64,000 bases of DNA from CAVUFH01 sp963740835 (GTDB lineage: Bacteria > Actinomycetota > Acidimicrobiia > IMCC26256 > PALSA-610), in NCBI GenBank assembly GCA_963740835.1, contig CAVUFH010000002.1, positions 868,001 through 932,000 of the forward strand, read 5' to 3'. Below are positions 7,488-14,762 of the stretch, piece after piece (position 1 is the first letter of the stretch; each line of letters begins with the position of its first letter). The notes under the pieces are model-generated. The model was not told the origin of the DNA, ran no database searches, and saw only the letters and a program-made list of their open reading frames with translations. The translations under genes were made by a program, and so were the position numbers.

Positions 7488-7931
7488 ATGACCGTCCGGG
7501 ACGCGACGGTTGCCGACCTGCCGGAGATCGTCGCGATGGTGCACGAGCTCGCCGCCTACGAGCGGGAGCCCGACGCGGTCCTCCTCGATCCCGACGAGTT
7601 CGCGGCGCACGTCTTCGGTGCCGGCGCCGTTGCGCGCGCGCTGATCGCGGAGGCACCCGACGGACGGGTGGCCGGGTTCGCGATCTGGTTCCGCACGTTC
7701 TCGACCTGGCTCGGTACGTCCGGCATCTGGCTCGAGGACCTGTTCGTGCGACCCGAATTCCGTCGCCTCGGCCTGGGGCGCGCGCTGCTCGCCGAGCTGC
7801 GCGCCCGCACGACAGGTCGCGTCGAGTGGGCCGTCCTCGACTGGAACGAACCCGCGCACGCGTTCTACCGCAGCCTCGGCGCCGCACCCCAGGACGACTG
7901 GACCACCTGGCGCTGGCCTCCGGTCCAGTAG
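7488..7931 (+). CDS. GNAT-family N-acetyltransferase
   Basis: A 147-residue single-domain GNAT enzyme. The acetyl-CoA site is visible as LEDLFVRPEFRRLGLGRALL (about residues 82-101), and the C-terminal WNEPAHAFYRSLGA (about 121-134) is the usual motif B region. The overall pattern resembles spermidine/diamine acetyltransferases of the SSAT type; the substrate is not determined. The ATG lies 13 nt after gcvT, so it is probably the last gene of that transcript. It converges on the FAD oxidase gene. Confidence 0.88.
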   Translation: MTVRDATVADLPEIVAMVHELAAYEREPDAVLLDPDEFAAHVFGAGAVARALIAEAPDGRVAGFAIWFRTFSTWLGTSGIWLEDLFVRPEFRRLGLGRALLAELRARTTGRVEWAVLDWNEPAHAFYRSLGAAPQDDWTTWRWPPVQ

Positions 7932-7939
7932 GTGCTCGG

Positions 7940-9115
7940 TCAGCCGATACCTATCTCGCGCAGGTGCGGGTTCAAGAAACGACCGTCAGGATCGAGCTCG
8001 GCCCGCAGGCGCCAGAAATGGTCCCAGTGCTCGTAGTGTCGCACGAGCTCGGCCGCGGACGCGGTGTGGATCTTGCCCCAATGCGGTCGGCCGCCGTACG
8101 CCCGGAACACCGCTTCGCAGTCCTTGAAGAGCGGAGCGAACGGCTTCGCCGCGTCCTCGTGCACGGAGATGGTCACGGTCGCCCGGCCGTAGTCGGGTGA
8201 CAGCCAGACGTCGTCACCGGCGACCGTCCGGTACTCGATCGGCCACTGCAGTTCCGGGTGCCGCTCGTGGATCAGCGCACGGATGTCGGCGAAGCACGCG
8301 GGGCCGCACTCGGCCGGTAGCGCGTACTCCATCTCGTTGAACCGATGGTCGCGCACGCTCGGGAAGATCTTGTGCGAGTGGTCGATGCGTTCGCGCTTGC
8401 GGTCGGGGAGGGAATCGCACGGCGCGTTCGTGAGCGCGAGCGACTTGTGCTCGAAGAGGTCGCGAAACGGATACCAGAAGAACTCGTAGTGCCGCGTCGC
8501 GTCGACGCGCTCGTGCAAGAGGTCGAGGCTGCTCTCGGGGCCTTCGAACCACACCCGTTCGTGCAGGTTGTAGGCGGGAACGCACCGGAACGTGATCGCG
8601 GTGATGATGCCGAGCGCGCCGAGCGACAACCGCGCGGCTTGGTACAACCCGGGCCGGGCGTTCTCGCTCGCGAACACGACCTCGCCGTCGGCGGTGACGA
8701 TCCGCACCGCGATGATGGCCGTCGACAGGTTGCCGAGATCAGGACCCGTCCCGTGTGTTCCCGTACCGGTTGCTCCGCTCACCGTCTGCGTGTCGACATC
8801 GCCTTGGTTGTGCAGCGCGAGGCCGGCCGCCCGCAGCTCGTTGCCGATCGCCGACAGTCGCGTGCCGGCCCGCACCGTCGCGGTGCGCGCGTCCGAGTCG
8901 ATGTGTTCGATGCCCGCGAGTGCGTGCAGGTCGACGGCAACGCCGTCGGTCGCGCACAACGGTGTGAACGAGTGTCGGGATCCCGCGGGACGTACCGCGA
9001 GTCCGTCCCGCGTCGCGTCGACGACGAGGGCTTGTACGTCCGCTTCGGTGACGGGTGCCGCGATTCGCGCCGGCGTCGCCTCGACGTTTCCCGACCAGTT
9101 CGTCCACGTCGCCAC
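7940..9115 (-). CDS. FAD-linked oxidase of the D-arabinono-1,4-lactone / L-gulonolactone oxidase family
   Basis: A 391-residue flavoprotein of the VAO family. The N-terminal FAD domain contains GSRHSF (45-50), whose histidine is the usual site of covalent FAD attachment. The C-terminal ALO domain ends with HWGKIH near residue 345 and DPDGRFLNPHL. Members oxidise aldonolactones or polyols with O2. The GTG start at 9115 is 6 nt downstream of a -10 box (TACGCT on this strand), so the mRNA is probably leaderless; longer upstream reading would run into the divergent gene. It does not look secreted. Confidence 0.88.
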   Translation of the reverse strand: MATWTNWSGNVEATPARIAAPVTEADVQALVVDATRDGLAVRPAGSRHSFTPLCATDGVAVDLHALAGIEHIDSDARTATVRAGTRLSAIGNELRAAGLALHNQGDVDTQTVSGATGTGTHGTGPDLGNLSTAIIAVRIVTADGEVVFASENARPGLYQAARLSLGALGIITAITFRCVPAYNLHERVWFEGPESSLDLLHERVDATRHYEFFWYPFRDLFEHKSLALTNAPCDSLPDRKRERIDHSHKIFPSVRDHRFNEMEYALPAECGPACFADIRALIHERHPELQWPIEYRTVAGDDVWLSPDYGRATVTISVHEDAAKPFAPLFKDCEAVFRAYGGRPHWGKIHTASAAELVRHYEHWDHFWRLRAELDPDGRFLNPHLREIGIG

Positions 9116-9120
9116 GCGCG

Positions 9121-9127
9121 TAGCGTA
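9121..9127. promoter_or_regulatory. symmetrical bidirectional -10 element between two leaderless genes
   Basis: The 7-mer TAGCGTA reads TAGCGT on the + strand (7 nt before ATG 9134) and TACGCT on the - strand (6 nt before GTG 9115). One short element can thus serve as -10 for both divergent genes, whose start codons are only 18 bp apart. Confidence 0.55.
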
Positions 9128-9133
9128 CGGGTC

Positions 9134-9589
9134 ATGTCGCGCGCGGAGCACTTTTCGGCCCTGCCACCGGAACGACTCGACCGCTGGTCGCGCTTCGGCG
9201 AGTGGGACACGGTGTGGTTCCCCCAGTTCTTGGGACTCGAGGTGGAGGAGATCCGCCAGGACTACGCGCGGATGCGACTCCCGTACCGGCCCGAGTTCCG
9301 CCAGCCCGCGGGCGTGATGCACGGCGGCGTCATCGCGTCGATGATCGACACCGTGGTCGTGCCGGCAGTGGGATCCGGCTACGACGAAGCCCGGGCCTTG
9401 TTCACCATCGACATGCAGTTGCGCTACCTCGCCCCGATCGCCGAGGAGGACGCTGTCGCCGAAGGGTGGATCGTGCAGCGCGGCCGTCAGATCGTTTTCT
9501 GCGAGGCCGAGGTGCGCAGCGCGTCGGGCACCCTGGCCGCGACGGGAACGCTTGTCTACAAGGTCTCGTCGAAGCCCGCGGAGTACTGA
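9134..9589 (+). CDS. PaaI-family hotdog thioesterase
   Basis: A 151-residue hotdog-fold protein. The signature FRQPAGVMHGGVIASMIDT (about residues 55-73) is the PaaI/YbgC-type acyl-CoA thioesterase active-site helix, and MQLRYLAPI with VYKVSS completes the fold. It likely hydrolyses an acyl-CoA of unknown identity in the cytoplasm. The ATG lies 7 nt after TAGCGT, so the gene should be leaderless. It is divergent from the FAD oxidase, sharing its promoter, and convergent with the PhyH gene 20 nt downstream. Confidence 0.9.
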   Translation: MSRAEHFSALPPERLDRWSRFGEWDTVWFPQFLGLEVEEIRQDYARMRLPYRPEFRQPAGVMHGGVIASMIDTVVVPAVGSGYDEARALFTIDMQLRYLAPIAEEDAVAEGWIVQRGRQIVFCEAEVRSASGTLAATGTLVYKVSSKPAEY

Positions 9590-9609
9590 CGCGAGCTGGG
9601 ACGCGCTGA

Positions 9610-10476
9610 CTACCTGACGTCGGGCAGCGTGCCCGCGCCCGCGATGCCGCGGATGGCCTCCGGAAGGGGCGGCGGGGGAGCGGGGAGGTCACCCGCGGGG
9701 CGCGGCCACACGATCGGCGTCGCCGCGCCGTTGATCGGTGCGCCGACCTCGATGCCGTCGCGGTCGACGGAGATGTGCCAGTTGCCGTTGCGCCGCGTTG
9801 CGCCATCGGCGATGTAGATGATCGTGTGCACGGCACGGTCTGCTGCGGTCGTGTTCGGGTGCGCCATGTGCACGGTGAGCCCGTGGTGGAACGCGACCGA
9901 ACCCTTCGGCACCTCCACGTACACCGGCTCGATCGCGCGGATCTCCGGCTGGTCCATCAGTACCGCGGGATCCGCGGCCGTGAAGATGTTGACGAACGTG
10001 CGCACACCAGCTGTGTGGGACCCGGGGAGGTAGCCCATCGCGCCGCTCGCGTACGTCGAGCCGTCGAACGCGATCCACGCGGTGACCGACGCGGTCTCGA
10101 GGATCGGCCAGTAGGGATGATCCTGGTGTGCGTCGGTGGCGCGGCCACCTGCTTCCTTGTAGAGCGCCTGGTCGTGCCACAAGCGCACGCCATCCACGCC
10201 GAGCAGTTCGGTTGCGGCCTGCCCGAGCGCGGGATGGAACGTCAGCGGCCGGATGGCGGGGTAGTCCTCCCACAGGTTGATGCACTGGTGGAACGACTGC
10301 GCGTACGCGCTGCGTTCCTCGAGCGGCGGCGCGTCCCGCTTGCGCGTCGCGACCGCGTCGGTCACGAGCGGTTCGTAGAAGTCGAGCTCGGCCTCGGACA
10401 ACAACCCGTCGATCACGACGAAGCCGTCGCGCCGAAATCGGTCGACGAGCGCGGGATCGAGCAATGGAGCGGCCAC
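9610..10476 (-). CDS. phytanoyl-CoA dioxygenase family protein
   Basis: A 288-residue Fe(II)/2-oxoglutarate oxygenase. The iron triad is visible: H117 and D119 in DAHQDHPYW, and the distal His in FHHGLTVHMAHPN (about 203). The 2-oxoglutarate-binding arginine is probably in DRAVHTIIY. The family hydroxylates lipids, quorum signals or small metabolites; the substrate here is unknown. The GTG at 10476 lies 7 nt after GATAAT on this strand, so the start is chosen as leaderless. The last 30 residues are Pro/Ala-rich. Confidence 0.88.
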   Translation of the reverse strand: MAAPLLDPALVDRFRRDGFVVIDGLLSEAELDFYEPLVTDAVATRKRDAPPLEERSAYAQSFHQCINLWEDYPAIRPLTFHPALGQAATELLGVDGVRLWHDQALYKEAGGRATDAHQDHPYWPILETASVTAWIAFDGSTYASGAMGYLPGSHTAGVRTFVNIFTAADPAVLMDQPEIRAIEPVYVEVPKGSVAFHHGLTVHMAHPNTTAADRAVHTIIYIADGATRRNGNWHISVDRDGIEVGAPINGAATPIVWPRPAGDLPAPPPPLPEAIRGIAGAGTLPDVR

Positions 10477-10483
10477 GATCGCG

Positions 10484-10489
10484 ATTATC
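10484..10489 (-). promoter_or_regulatory. -10 box for the PhyH gene (leaderless)
   Basis: GATAAT on the - strand, 7 nt before GTG 10476. It overlaps the stop codon of the upstream NTF2-like gene. Confidence 0.45.
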
Positions 10490-10982
10490 CCGCAGGAAGT
10501 TCGCTGCGCCCGTCGGTGGCCCACCAGGACGCGGTGAGCCGCAGGCCTTCGACGTTGCCGCGCGGTTGGATCTCTTCGAACACGCGTCGGTAGCCGGTGC
10601 GCTTGATCTTCCACTTGCCGGCAACCTTCACGTACTCGTCGTTGTAGAACGAGCAGCCGCGGATCGTGATGCCCCATTGCGTCTCGACGACGACGTCGTC
10701 GAGCGCCCACGTGCCGACTGCGGTGGTGGGACCCGTGAGGTCGATCTCCGGATGGTGCATCTTGTGGCTCGAGTGGAACGTCTCCGCGCCCATCGAGCGC
10801 TGCAGGAAGTCGAGAATCGAGTCGCGGCCTTCGAACGTGTACCCGCCACCGCTGTAGCTCGCGACCGCATCCTCGGTGAACAAGCCCGCGAGCTCGTCCC
10901 AGCCCTTCAGGTCCAGGCAACGCGCGTATGCGTATTTCACCCGCTTGATGTCCTCGATCTCGACCAGCTCTTCCGGCGTCAT
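10485..10982 (-). CDS. SnoaL/NTF2-like nuclear transport factor 2 family protein
   Basis: A 165-residue cone-fold (NTF2-like) protein: an N-terminal helix IEDIKRVKYAYARCLDLKGWDELAGLF, then FTEDAV, a beta-sheet region and GKWKIKRTGYRRVFEE near residue 130. Family members range from dehydratases and isomerases to plain binding proteins, so no reaction is assigned. The ATG at 10982 is 8 nt after TAGTGT on this strand. It precedes the PhyH gene in the same direction with no gap and may act on the same substrate (inference). Confidence 0.85.
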   Translation of the reverse strand: MTPEELVEIEDIKRVKYAYARCLDLKGWDELAGLFTEDAVASYSGGGYTFEGRDSILDFLQRSMGAETFHSSHKMHHPEIDLTGPTTAVGTWALDDVVVETQWGITIRGCSFYNDEYVKVAGKWKIKRTGYRRVFEEIQPRGNVEGLRLTASWWATDGRSELPAG

Positions 10983-10990
10983 GGCGGGGG

Positions 10991-10996
10991 ACACTA
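10991..10996 (-). promoter_or_regulatory. -10 box for the NTF2-like gene (leaderless)
   Basis: TAGTGT on the - strand, 8 nt upstream of ATG 10982, in the divergent region shared with the beta-helix gene. Confidence 0.45.
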
Positions 10997-11018
10997 AACG
11001 ACAGTGGTACCAGCACGA

Positions 11019-11047
11019 TTGTCGGTCTGCCGCCCGGGTCCTACGCT
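11019..11047 (+). promoter_or_regulatory. promoter of the secreted beta-helix gene
   Basis: TTGTCG (11019-11024) and TACGCT (11042-11047) are separated by 17 bp. A leader of about 30 nt follows, with a purine-rich Shine-Dalgarno (GGAAAGGCGGAG, 11070-11081) just before ATG 11085. It is one of few promoters here with both hexamers visible. Confidence 0.55.
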
Positions 11048-11084
11048 CCGGACGGGGCCTCGTGACCGAGGAAAGGCGGAGTGC

Positions 11085-12161
11085 ATGAGCCGGAGATTCC
11101 TTGCTGTCTTCATCGCGACCTGCGCCGGGGTGTTCGGCGTCGTGTTCGCCAGCCCAGCCGGTGCCGCCGGCGCGGTGATCGTCCGTCCGGGCCAGTCGAT
11201 CCAGGCCGCGGTCGACGCCGCGGCGCCGGGCACGACCATCATCGTGCAACGCGGCACCTACGCCGAGAACGTCGCCATCACGACCGACGGCATCAAGCTT
11301 CTCGGCAATGGTGCGACGCTCGTGCCGCCGGTCAACGCGATTCCAAACGCGTGCTCGTTCGGTGGCCCTCCGACTGACGGCATCTGTGGCGTCGGTGCGG
11401 GAGACTTCTCTGACCCGAACAATCCGATCGTTACCGATCCGCTCAGTAACGTGACCATCAGCGGATTCGAGATCAACGGGTTCGAGGGCTCGGGTGTCTT
11501 CTTCTTCGGTGCCGAGAACCCGTCCGTGACCAACGTGCGGGCACTGGGCAACGGCGAGTACGGCATCGCCCGGTTCAACTCAACCGGCGGAAAGCTGGTT
11601 GCGAACGTCGCGTCAGACTCCGAGGAAGCCGGCATCTATGTCGGCGACTCACCGAACGCCGACGTGCTCATCGCCGGCAACGAAGTGTCGGGGAACCTCT
11701 TCGGCTTCTTCCTGCGGGACTCGGCCCACGGCAAGGTTGTGGGGAACCGCGCCCACGACAACTGCATGGGCCTGATCAACCTCAACACCGGAACCAACGA
11801 GGCGGGCGACTACTCGATCGCCGGCAACGTCTTCACCCACAACGACAAGTTCTGCCCGGAGAACGTCGACGAAATGACGCCGGCGCTGTCCGGCATCGGC
11901 GTGGCCATTGCCGGCGGCCACGGGAACACAGTCGTCGGCAACATCATCACGAACAACATCCCGAGCGGGGACGTGCCGTTCGCGGGCGGCGTGGTGGTCA
12001 TCGACGCGATGAGTCCCGGGGCCGACCTGCCGGCGAACAACGTCGTCAAGGGCAACGTGATCACCGGCAACCAGCCCGACATCTTCACGGATGGTTCGGG
12101 CACCGGCAACGTGTTCTTCGCCAACGCCTGTGCGACCAGCGTTCCCGACGGTCTCTGCTGA
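11085..12161 (+). CDS. secreted right-handed parallel beta-helix (NosD-like) protein
   Basis: A 358-residue exported protein. Residues 1-28 are a Sec signal peptide (basic MSRRF, hydrophobic core, ASPAGAAG cleavage region). VIVRPGQSIQAAVDAAAPG with IIVQRGTYAEN is the standard opening of a pectate-lyase-like beta-helix, followed by many short rungs with N-x-V and G-N-x-I patterns, as in NosD/periplasmic copper-binding repeats. Several cysteines late in the chain may form disulfides. No catalytic residues of a polysaccharide lyase can be assigned, so the function is open (adhesin, lyase or structural). A hairpin follows the stop codon. Confidence 0.85.
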   Translation: MSRRFLAVFIATCAGVFGVVFASPAGAAGAVIVRPGQSIQAAVDAAAPGTTIIVQRGTYAENVAITTDGIKLLGNGATLVPPVNAIPNACSFGGPPTDGICGVGAGDFSDPNNPIVTDPLSNVTISGFEINGFEGSGVFFFGAENPSVTNVRALGNGEYGIARFNSTGGKLVANVASDSEEAGIYVGDSPNADVLIAGNEVSGNLFGFFLRDSAHGKVVGNRAHDNCMGLINLNTGTNEAGDYSIAGNVFTHNDKFCPENVDEMTPALSGIGVAIAGGHGNTVVGNIITNNIPSGDVPFAGGVVVIDAMSPGADLPANNVVKGNVITGNQPDIFTDGSGTGNVFFANACATSVPDGLC

Positions 12162-12163
12162 CA

Positions 12164-12179
12164 GGGGAGGAACCTCCCC
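12164..12179 (+). terminator. hairpin after the beta-helix gene
   Basis: GGGGAG-GAAC-CTCCCC begins 3 nt after the stop codon. There is no T-run, so it is a plausible but not classic terminator. The 180 bp that follow, up to the convergent VOC gene, hold no gene I can support and include a short AT-rich patch near 12190-12220. Confidence 0.45.
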
Positions 12180-12358
12180 CGCACCGAACCTGAGCAAAAT
12201 GACATAACGAGGATTATCGGCGCTCCGTGGGGGCGCGGCGCTGCCCCGGACCGCCGATGACCACGGCTTGGCGACATCGATTGCTCACGTGCTCGGTCAC
12301 GCGCCTACGCATCACTGCGCAATGGGCAACGTGCCTCCAGCTGTCGGGACGACGACGG

Positions 12359-12757
12359 TCAGGCCTGCGCGATGCGGACCATGTTCCCGGAGGGGTCGCG
12401 GAAGGCGCAGTCGCGCGCGCCCCAGGGCTGGGACACCGGCTCCTGCAGGACCTCGCCGCCCGACGCGCGGACCTTCTCGAACGTGTCGTCGAGGTCGTCG
12501 GTGCGGAAGATGGCGGCCTGCAGCGATCCCTTCGTCACGAGCGACAGGAGGGCGTCGCCCTCGACTTGCGAAAGACCGCCGTGCGGCTGGAACAGGACGA
12601 TGTCGACGTCTTGTCCCGGAGCGGCGACGGTGACCCATCGGAAGCCGTCAGAGGCGACGTCGTTGCGGACTTCGAGGCCGAGCGCGTCGCGATAGAAGCG
12701 GAGCGCGTCATCGGGGTCGTGGACCGGGATGAACATGGTGGAAAGGGTGACGGTCAT
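12359..12757 (-). CDS. VOC-family (glyoxalase/bleomycin-resistance fold) protein
   Basis: A 132-residue vicinal-oxygen-chelate protein: paired beta-alpha-beta-beta-beta units with FIPVHDPDDALRFYRDALGLEV at the start and CAFRDPSGNMVRIAQ at the end. The substrate is not evident; small members of this type include antibiotic-binding proteins and uncharacterised dioxygenase-like proteins. Its start overlaps the stop of the upstream AraC gene by 4 bp, so the two are co-translated and the regulator probably controls this operon (inference). Confidence 0.9.
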   Translation of the reverse strand: MTVTLSTMFIPVHDPDDALRFYRDALGLEVRNDVASDGFRWVTVAAPGQDVDIVLFQPHGGLSQVEGDALLSLVTKGSLQAAIFRTDDLDDTFEKVRASGGEVLQEPVSQPWGARDCAFRDPSGNMVRIAQA

Positions 12758-13215
12758 GCGACGACTGTACGAGTACCGAGCCGGCGTTTGCTTCTCCGAT
12801 CCTGCTCGGTTCGCGGCCGGGTGCGCCGCGGTCGCGTACCGACCATGCTCACGCACGACGGAACCACCTCCAGCTCGCGGTGATCGCGCGCGCGGTACTG
12901 CGAAGGCGTCTCGCCGACAATCTCGGTGAAGCGGGAACTGAACGAGCCGAGCGACGTGCAACCGACGGCATAACAGGTGTCGGTCACCGACATCCGTTGA
13001 CGCAGAAATGCCTTCGCGCGCTCGACGCGTCGCGTCATGAGATAGGAGTACGGCGTCTCGCCGTACGCGGCACGGAACCGGCGCGAGAAGTGCGCGGGCG
13101 ACATGAGTGCGGCATGGGCCATGGCCGGCACGTCGAGCGGCCACGCGTAGTCGCGGTCCATCAGGTCACACGCTCGCCGCAGGTGCGCGAGGTCGGCGAT
13201 CTCCTGCGGTGTCAC
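12754..13215 (-). CDS. AraC-family transcriptional regulator, stand-alone HTH
   Basis: A 153-residue protein that is essentially only the AraC DNA-binding domain: two helix-turn-helix motifs (DVPAMAHAALMSPAHFSRRF and VTDTCYAVGCTSLGSFSSRF, residues 28-95) with GETPSQYR at the end. It has no ligand-binding domain. The tail is rich in Arg. The GTG start at 13215 lies 6 nt after TAACGT on this strand, so it is leaderless, back-to-back with the DinB gene. It is operonic with the VOC gene. Confidence 0.9.
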   Translation of the reverse strand: MTPQEIADLAHLRRACDLMDRDYAWPLDVPAMAHAALMSPAHFSRRFRAAYGETPYSYLMTRRVERAKAFLRQRMSVTDTCYAVGCTSLGSFSSRFTEIVGETPSQYRARDHRELEVVPSCVSMVGTRPRRTRPRTEQDRRSKRRLGTRTVVA

Positions 13216-13221
13216 TGGATC

Positions 13222-13231
13222 ACGTTAGCGT
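13222..13231. promoter_or_regulatory. back-to-back divergent -10 boxes for the AraC and DinB genes
   Basis: TAACGT on the - strand (13222-13227) lies 6 nt before GTG 13215. TAGCGT on the + strand (13226-13231) lies 7 nt before ATG 13239. The two boxes share two base pairs. Confidence 0.5.
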
Positions 13232-13238
13232 CGGCGTC

Positions 13239-13720
13239 ATGACCGACGGCGCGCCAGATTGGATGGGTTCCGAGCGGAGCGTCCTGCTGCACTACCTGGA
13301 CACGATGCGCGATGCAGTCGTCCGCACTTCGGCCGGGCTCACGGACGAGGAGGCCGGGATGCCGGGCGTCCCGTCCGGGACGAGCTTGCTCGGAATCATC
13401 TGGCACCTCACGGAGGTGGAAGCGCACTGGTTCCGGCGGGTATTCGCAGGCGAGGACATCGACTTGGAGATGTCGATGGACGTCCCGGCGGGCATGAGTC
13501 GGGACGATGTTGTTGCGGCCTATCGGGAAGGGTGCGCGAGGAGTGACGCGATCATCGCGGCGTGTCCCGACCTCGGGACCGCGCGGCGACCGCGAACCCG
13601 GGTGAGGACGCGATCGATCCGCTGCGAGTGATCGTGACCCACATGATCGAGGAGACCGCGCGCCACGCCGGCCACGCCGACATCCTGCGAGAGCAGATCG
13701 ACGGCGTCACCGACGACTGA
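13239..13720 (+). pseudogene. DinB-like DUF664 protein, frameshifted (possibly sequencing error)
   Basis: The first frame (13239 to about 13570) encodes a four-helix DinB/DUF664 start: a helix with LLHYLDTMRDAVV and the metal-ligand region GIIWHLTEVEAHWF. The family's C-terminal signature, VTHMIEETARHAGHADILRE, is present but in the next frame, ending at a TGA at 13718-13720. The total of 482 nt is one base short of 161 codons, so a 1-bp deletion near 13570-13580 splits the gene. Without repair the first frame stops at 13631. DinB-family proteins are metal-dependent thiol (bacillithiol/mycothiol) S-transferases; the role here is unknown. The start is fixed by the leaderless -10 at 13226. Confidence 0.75.
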
Positions 13721-13874
13721 CCGCGTGCGAGGATCTCGGGATCTTGTGAGCACTCGGAGAGGCGGCGGGGTGTGACGTCGGAGCCCGGAACCGCTCCGGT
13801 TCCTGCAGGAGCGAACGGTGAGCCCGGTGTGACGCCAACTGCCGCGCCCGGCAGGCGTCCCGCGGTGCGGTGTT

Positions 13875-13916
13875 CGATTCGCCGGTGTCCGATTCCCCGG
13901 TGGCCGATTCTTAGGT
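13875..13916. repeat. 15-bp degenerate tandem repeat, three units
   Basis: Units beginning CGATTC at 13875, 13890 and 13905, each followed by a C/G-rich CCGGTG-like half. They lie in the 240-bp gap 13721-13960, in which I see no gene, downstream of the DinB gene and of the convergent small protein. Confidence 0.6.
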
Positions 13917-13960
13917 GACTGAAGGACGTGCACTGCACCGCGAATCCGGGATGCGAGTGT

Positions 13961-14230
13961 TCAACTGCGGGTGCGGATCTCCAGGCGGTCGACGACGAGG
14001 TCGCCGACGTGCAGCACGCCGACGTCCAGGCGCTTGATGCTCGCCCGACGTACGGTCAGCCGGCCGATCGCCACCGCGCCCAAGGCCACCGCGCCGACAG
14101 CCAGGGCGCCGACTGCGAGCGCACCGAGCGCGTTGGCGCCGCTCGAGCTGGCTCCGACCGCCTGCGCGCCGATCGCCTGCCGGTCGAGCCACTCGTCGGG
14201 CGGATGCGGTGGCGCGGGGAGGTCGGTCAT
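13961..14230 (-). CDS. small Ala/Gly/Val-rich repeat protein, possible solenoid
   Basis: An 89-residue protein of unknown function. After a Pro-rich start and RQAIGAQAVG, residues 34-60 repeat a small-x-Gly-Ala-(Leu/Val)-Ala pattern (ALGALAVGALAVGAVALGAV), then grade into rungs of R-L-x-V (GRLTVRRASIKRLDVGVLHV). The regular five- to six-residue spacing of alternating hydrophobic and small residues suggests a left-handed beta-solenoid or a short membrane-associated hairpin (inference). It overlaps the upstream zinc-finger gene by 4 bp, so the two probably act together. The codon use looks like its neighbours. Confidence 0.7.
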   Translation of the reverse strand: MTDLPAPPHPPDEWLDRQAIGAQAVGASSSGANALGALAVGALAVGAVALGAVAIGRLTVRRASIKRLDVGVLHVGDLVVDRLEIRTRS

Positions 14231-14553
14231 GCCGGCGACCGTACCGCTTGCCGCGCCGCGTCGAGCAACCACGCGAATGCGCGCTCGCGGTCGTCGGGGT
14301 CGTCGCCGCGCGCAGCCAGATCCCGCTCGACGTCTTCCACCGCGCACTCGAGCACGTGCAACCGGTCCCGCAGCGACTCCAACTGTTCCCGGGTGACGAC
14401 GAGCTCACCTTCGCTGAGCCCGAGCTCGGCCACGCGCCGCCGGGCTTCGTAGTCACGCTGGCGGCACGATCGTTTGCAGAACCGCGCCGGCCGCCCCCGT
14501 CCCCCGCGCAGCAGGAACCGCCGCCCGCACCACGCGCAGGGTATTTCTGTCAC
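14227..14553 (-). CDS. small zinc-finger protein with C-terminal coiled coil
   Basis: About 108 residues. An N-terminal finger has C-x2-C (IPCAWCGRRF) and a second pair in FCKRSCRQRDYEARRR. A predicted coiled coil follows (REQLESLRDRLHVLECAVEDVERDLAARG). The start could be GTG 14553, with a leaderless -10 (TATTCT on this strand, 14560-14565), or GTG 14578-14580, nine codons longer. I prefer 14553 because of the promoter spacing. A 19-bp palindrome overlaps this start, hinting at autoregulation. No function is assigned; a nucleic-acid-binding role is possible. Confidence 0.75.
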   Translation of the reverse strand: MTEIPCAWCGRRFLLRGGRGRPARFCKRSCRQRDYEARRRVAELGLSEGELVVTREQLESLRDRLHVLECAVEDVERDLAARGDDPDDRERAFAWLLDAARQAVRSPA

Positions 14554-14563
14554 CGTGACAGAA
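14545..14563. promoter_or_regulatory. 19-bp perfect palindrome at the zinc-finger gene start (operator candidate)
   Basis: TTCTGTCAC-C-GTGACAGAA has nine-base arms around one central base. It covers the start codon and part of the putative -10 (TATTCT, 14560-14565) of the minus-strand zinc-finger gene, so a bound dimer would block initiation. Confidence 0.6.
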
Positions 14564-14762
14564 TAGGCGGGCGCGGACACACGTCAGGCGCATGCTTCGT
14601 CGGTGGCCGCCACGCTACGCGCGCAGTACGCTACGCGGCACCGGCTGACGCGGCGGCCCATAGCCGTCGGCCGGCGGCACTGGGGCCGTGTACCAGTCTG
14701 CACGGTCCCCGTCCCCCGCTCCCCGCTCCCGGCCCGGGGCGCGCGGCTGCGATGATGCGGGG

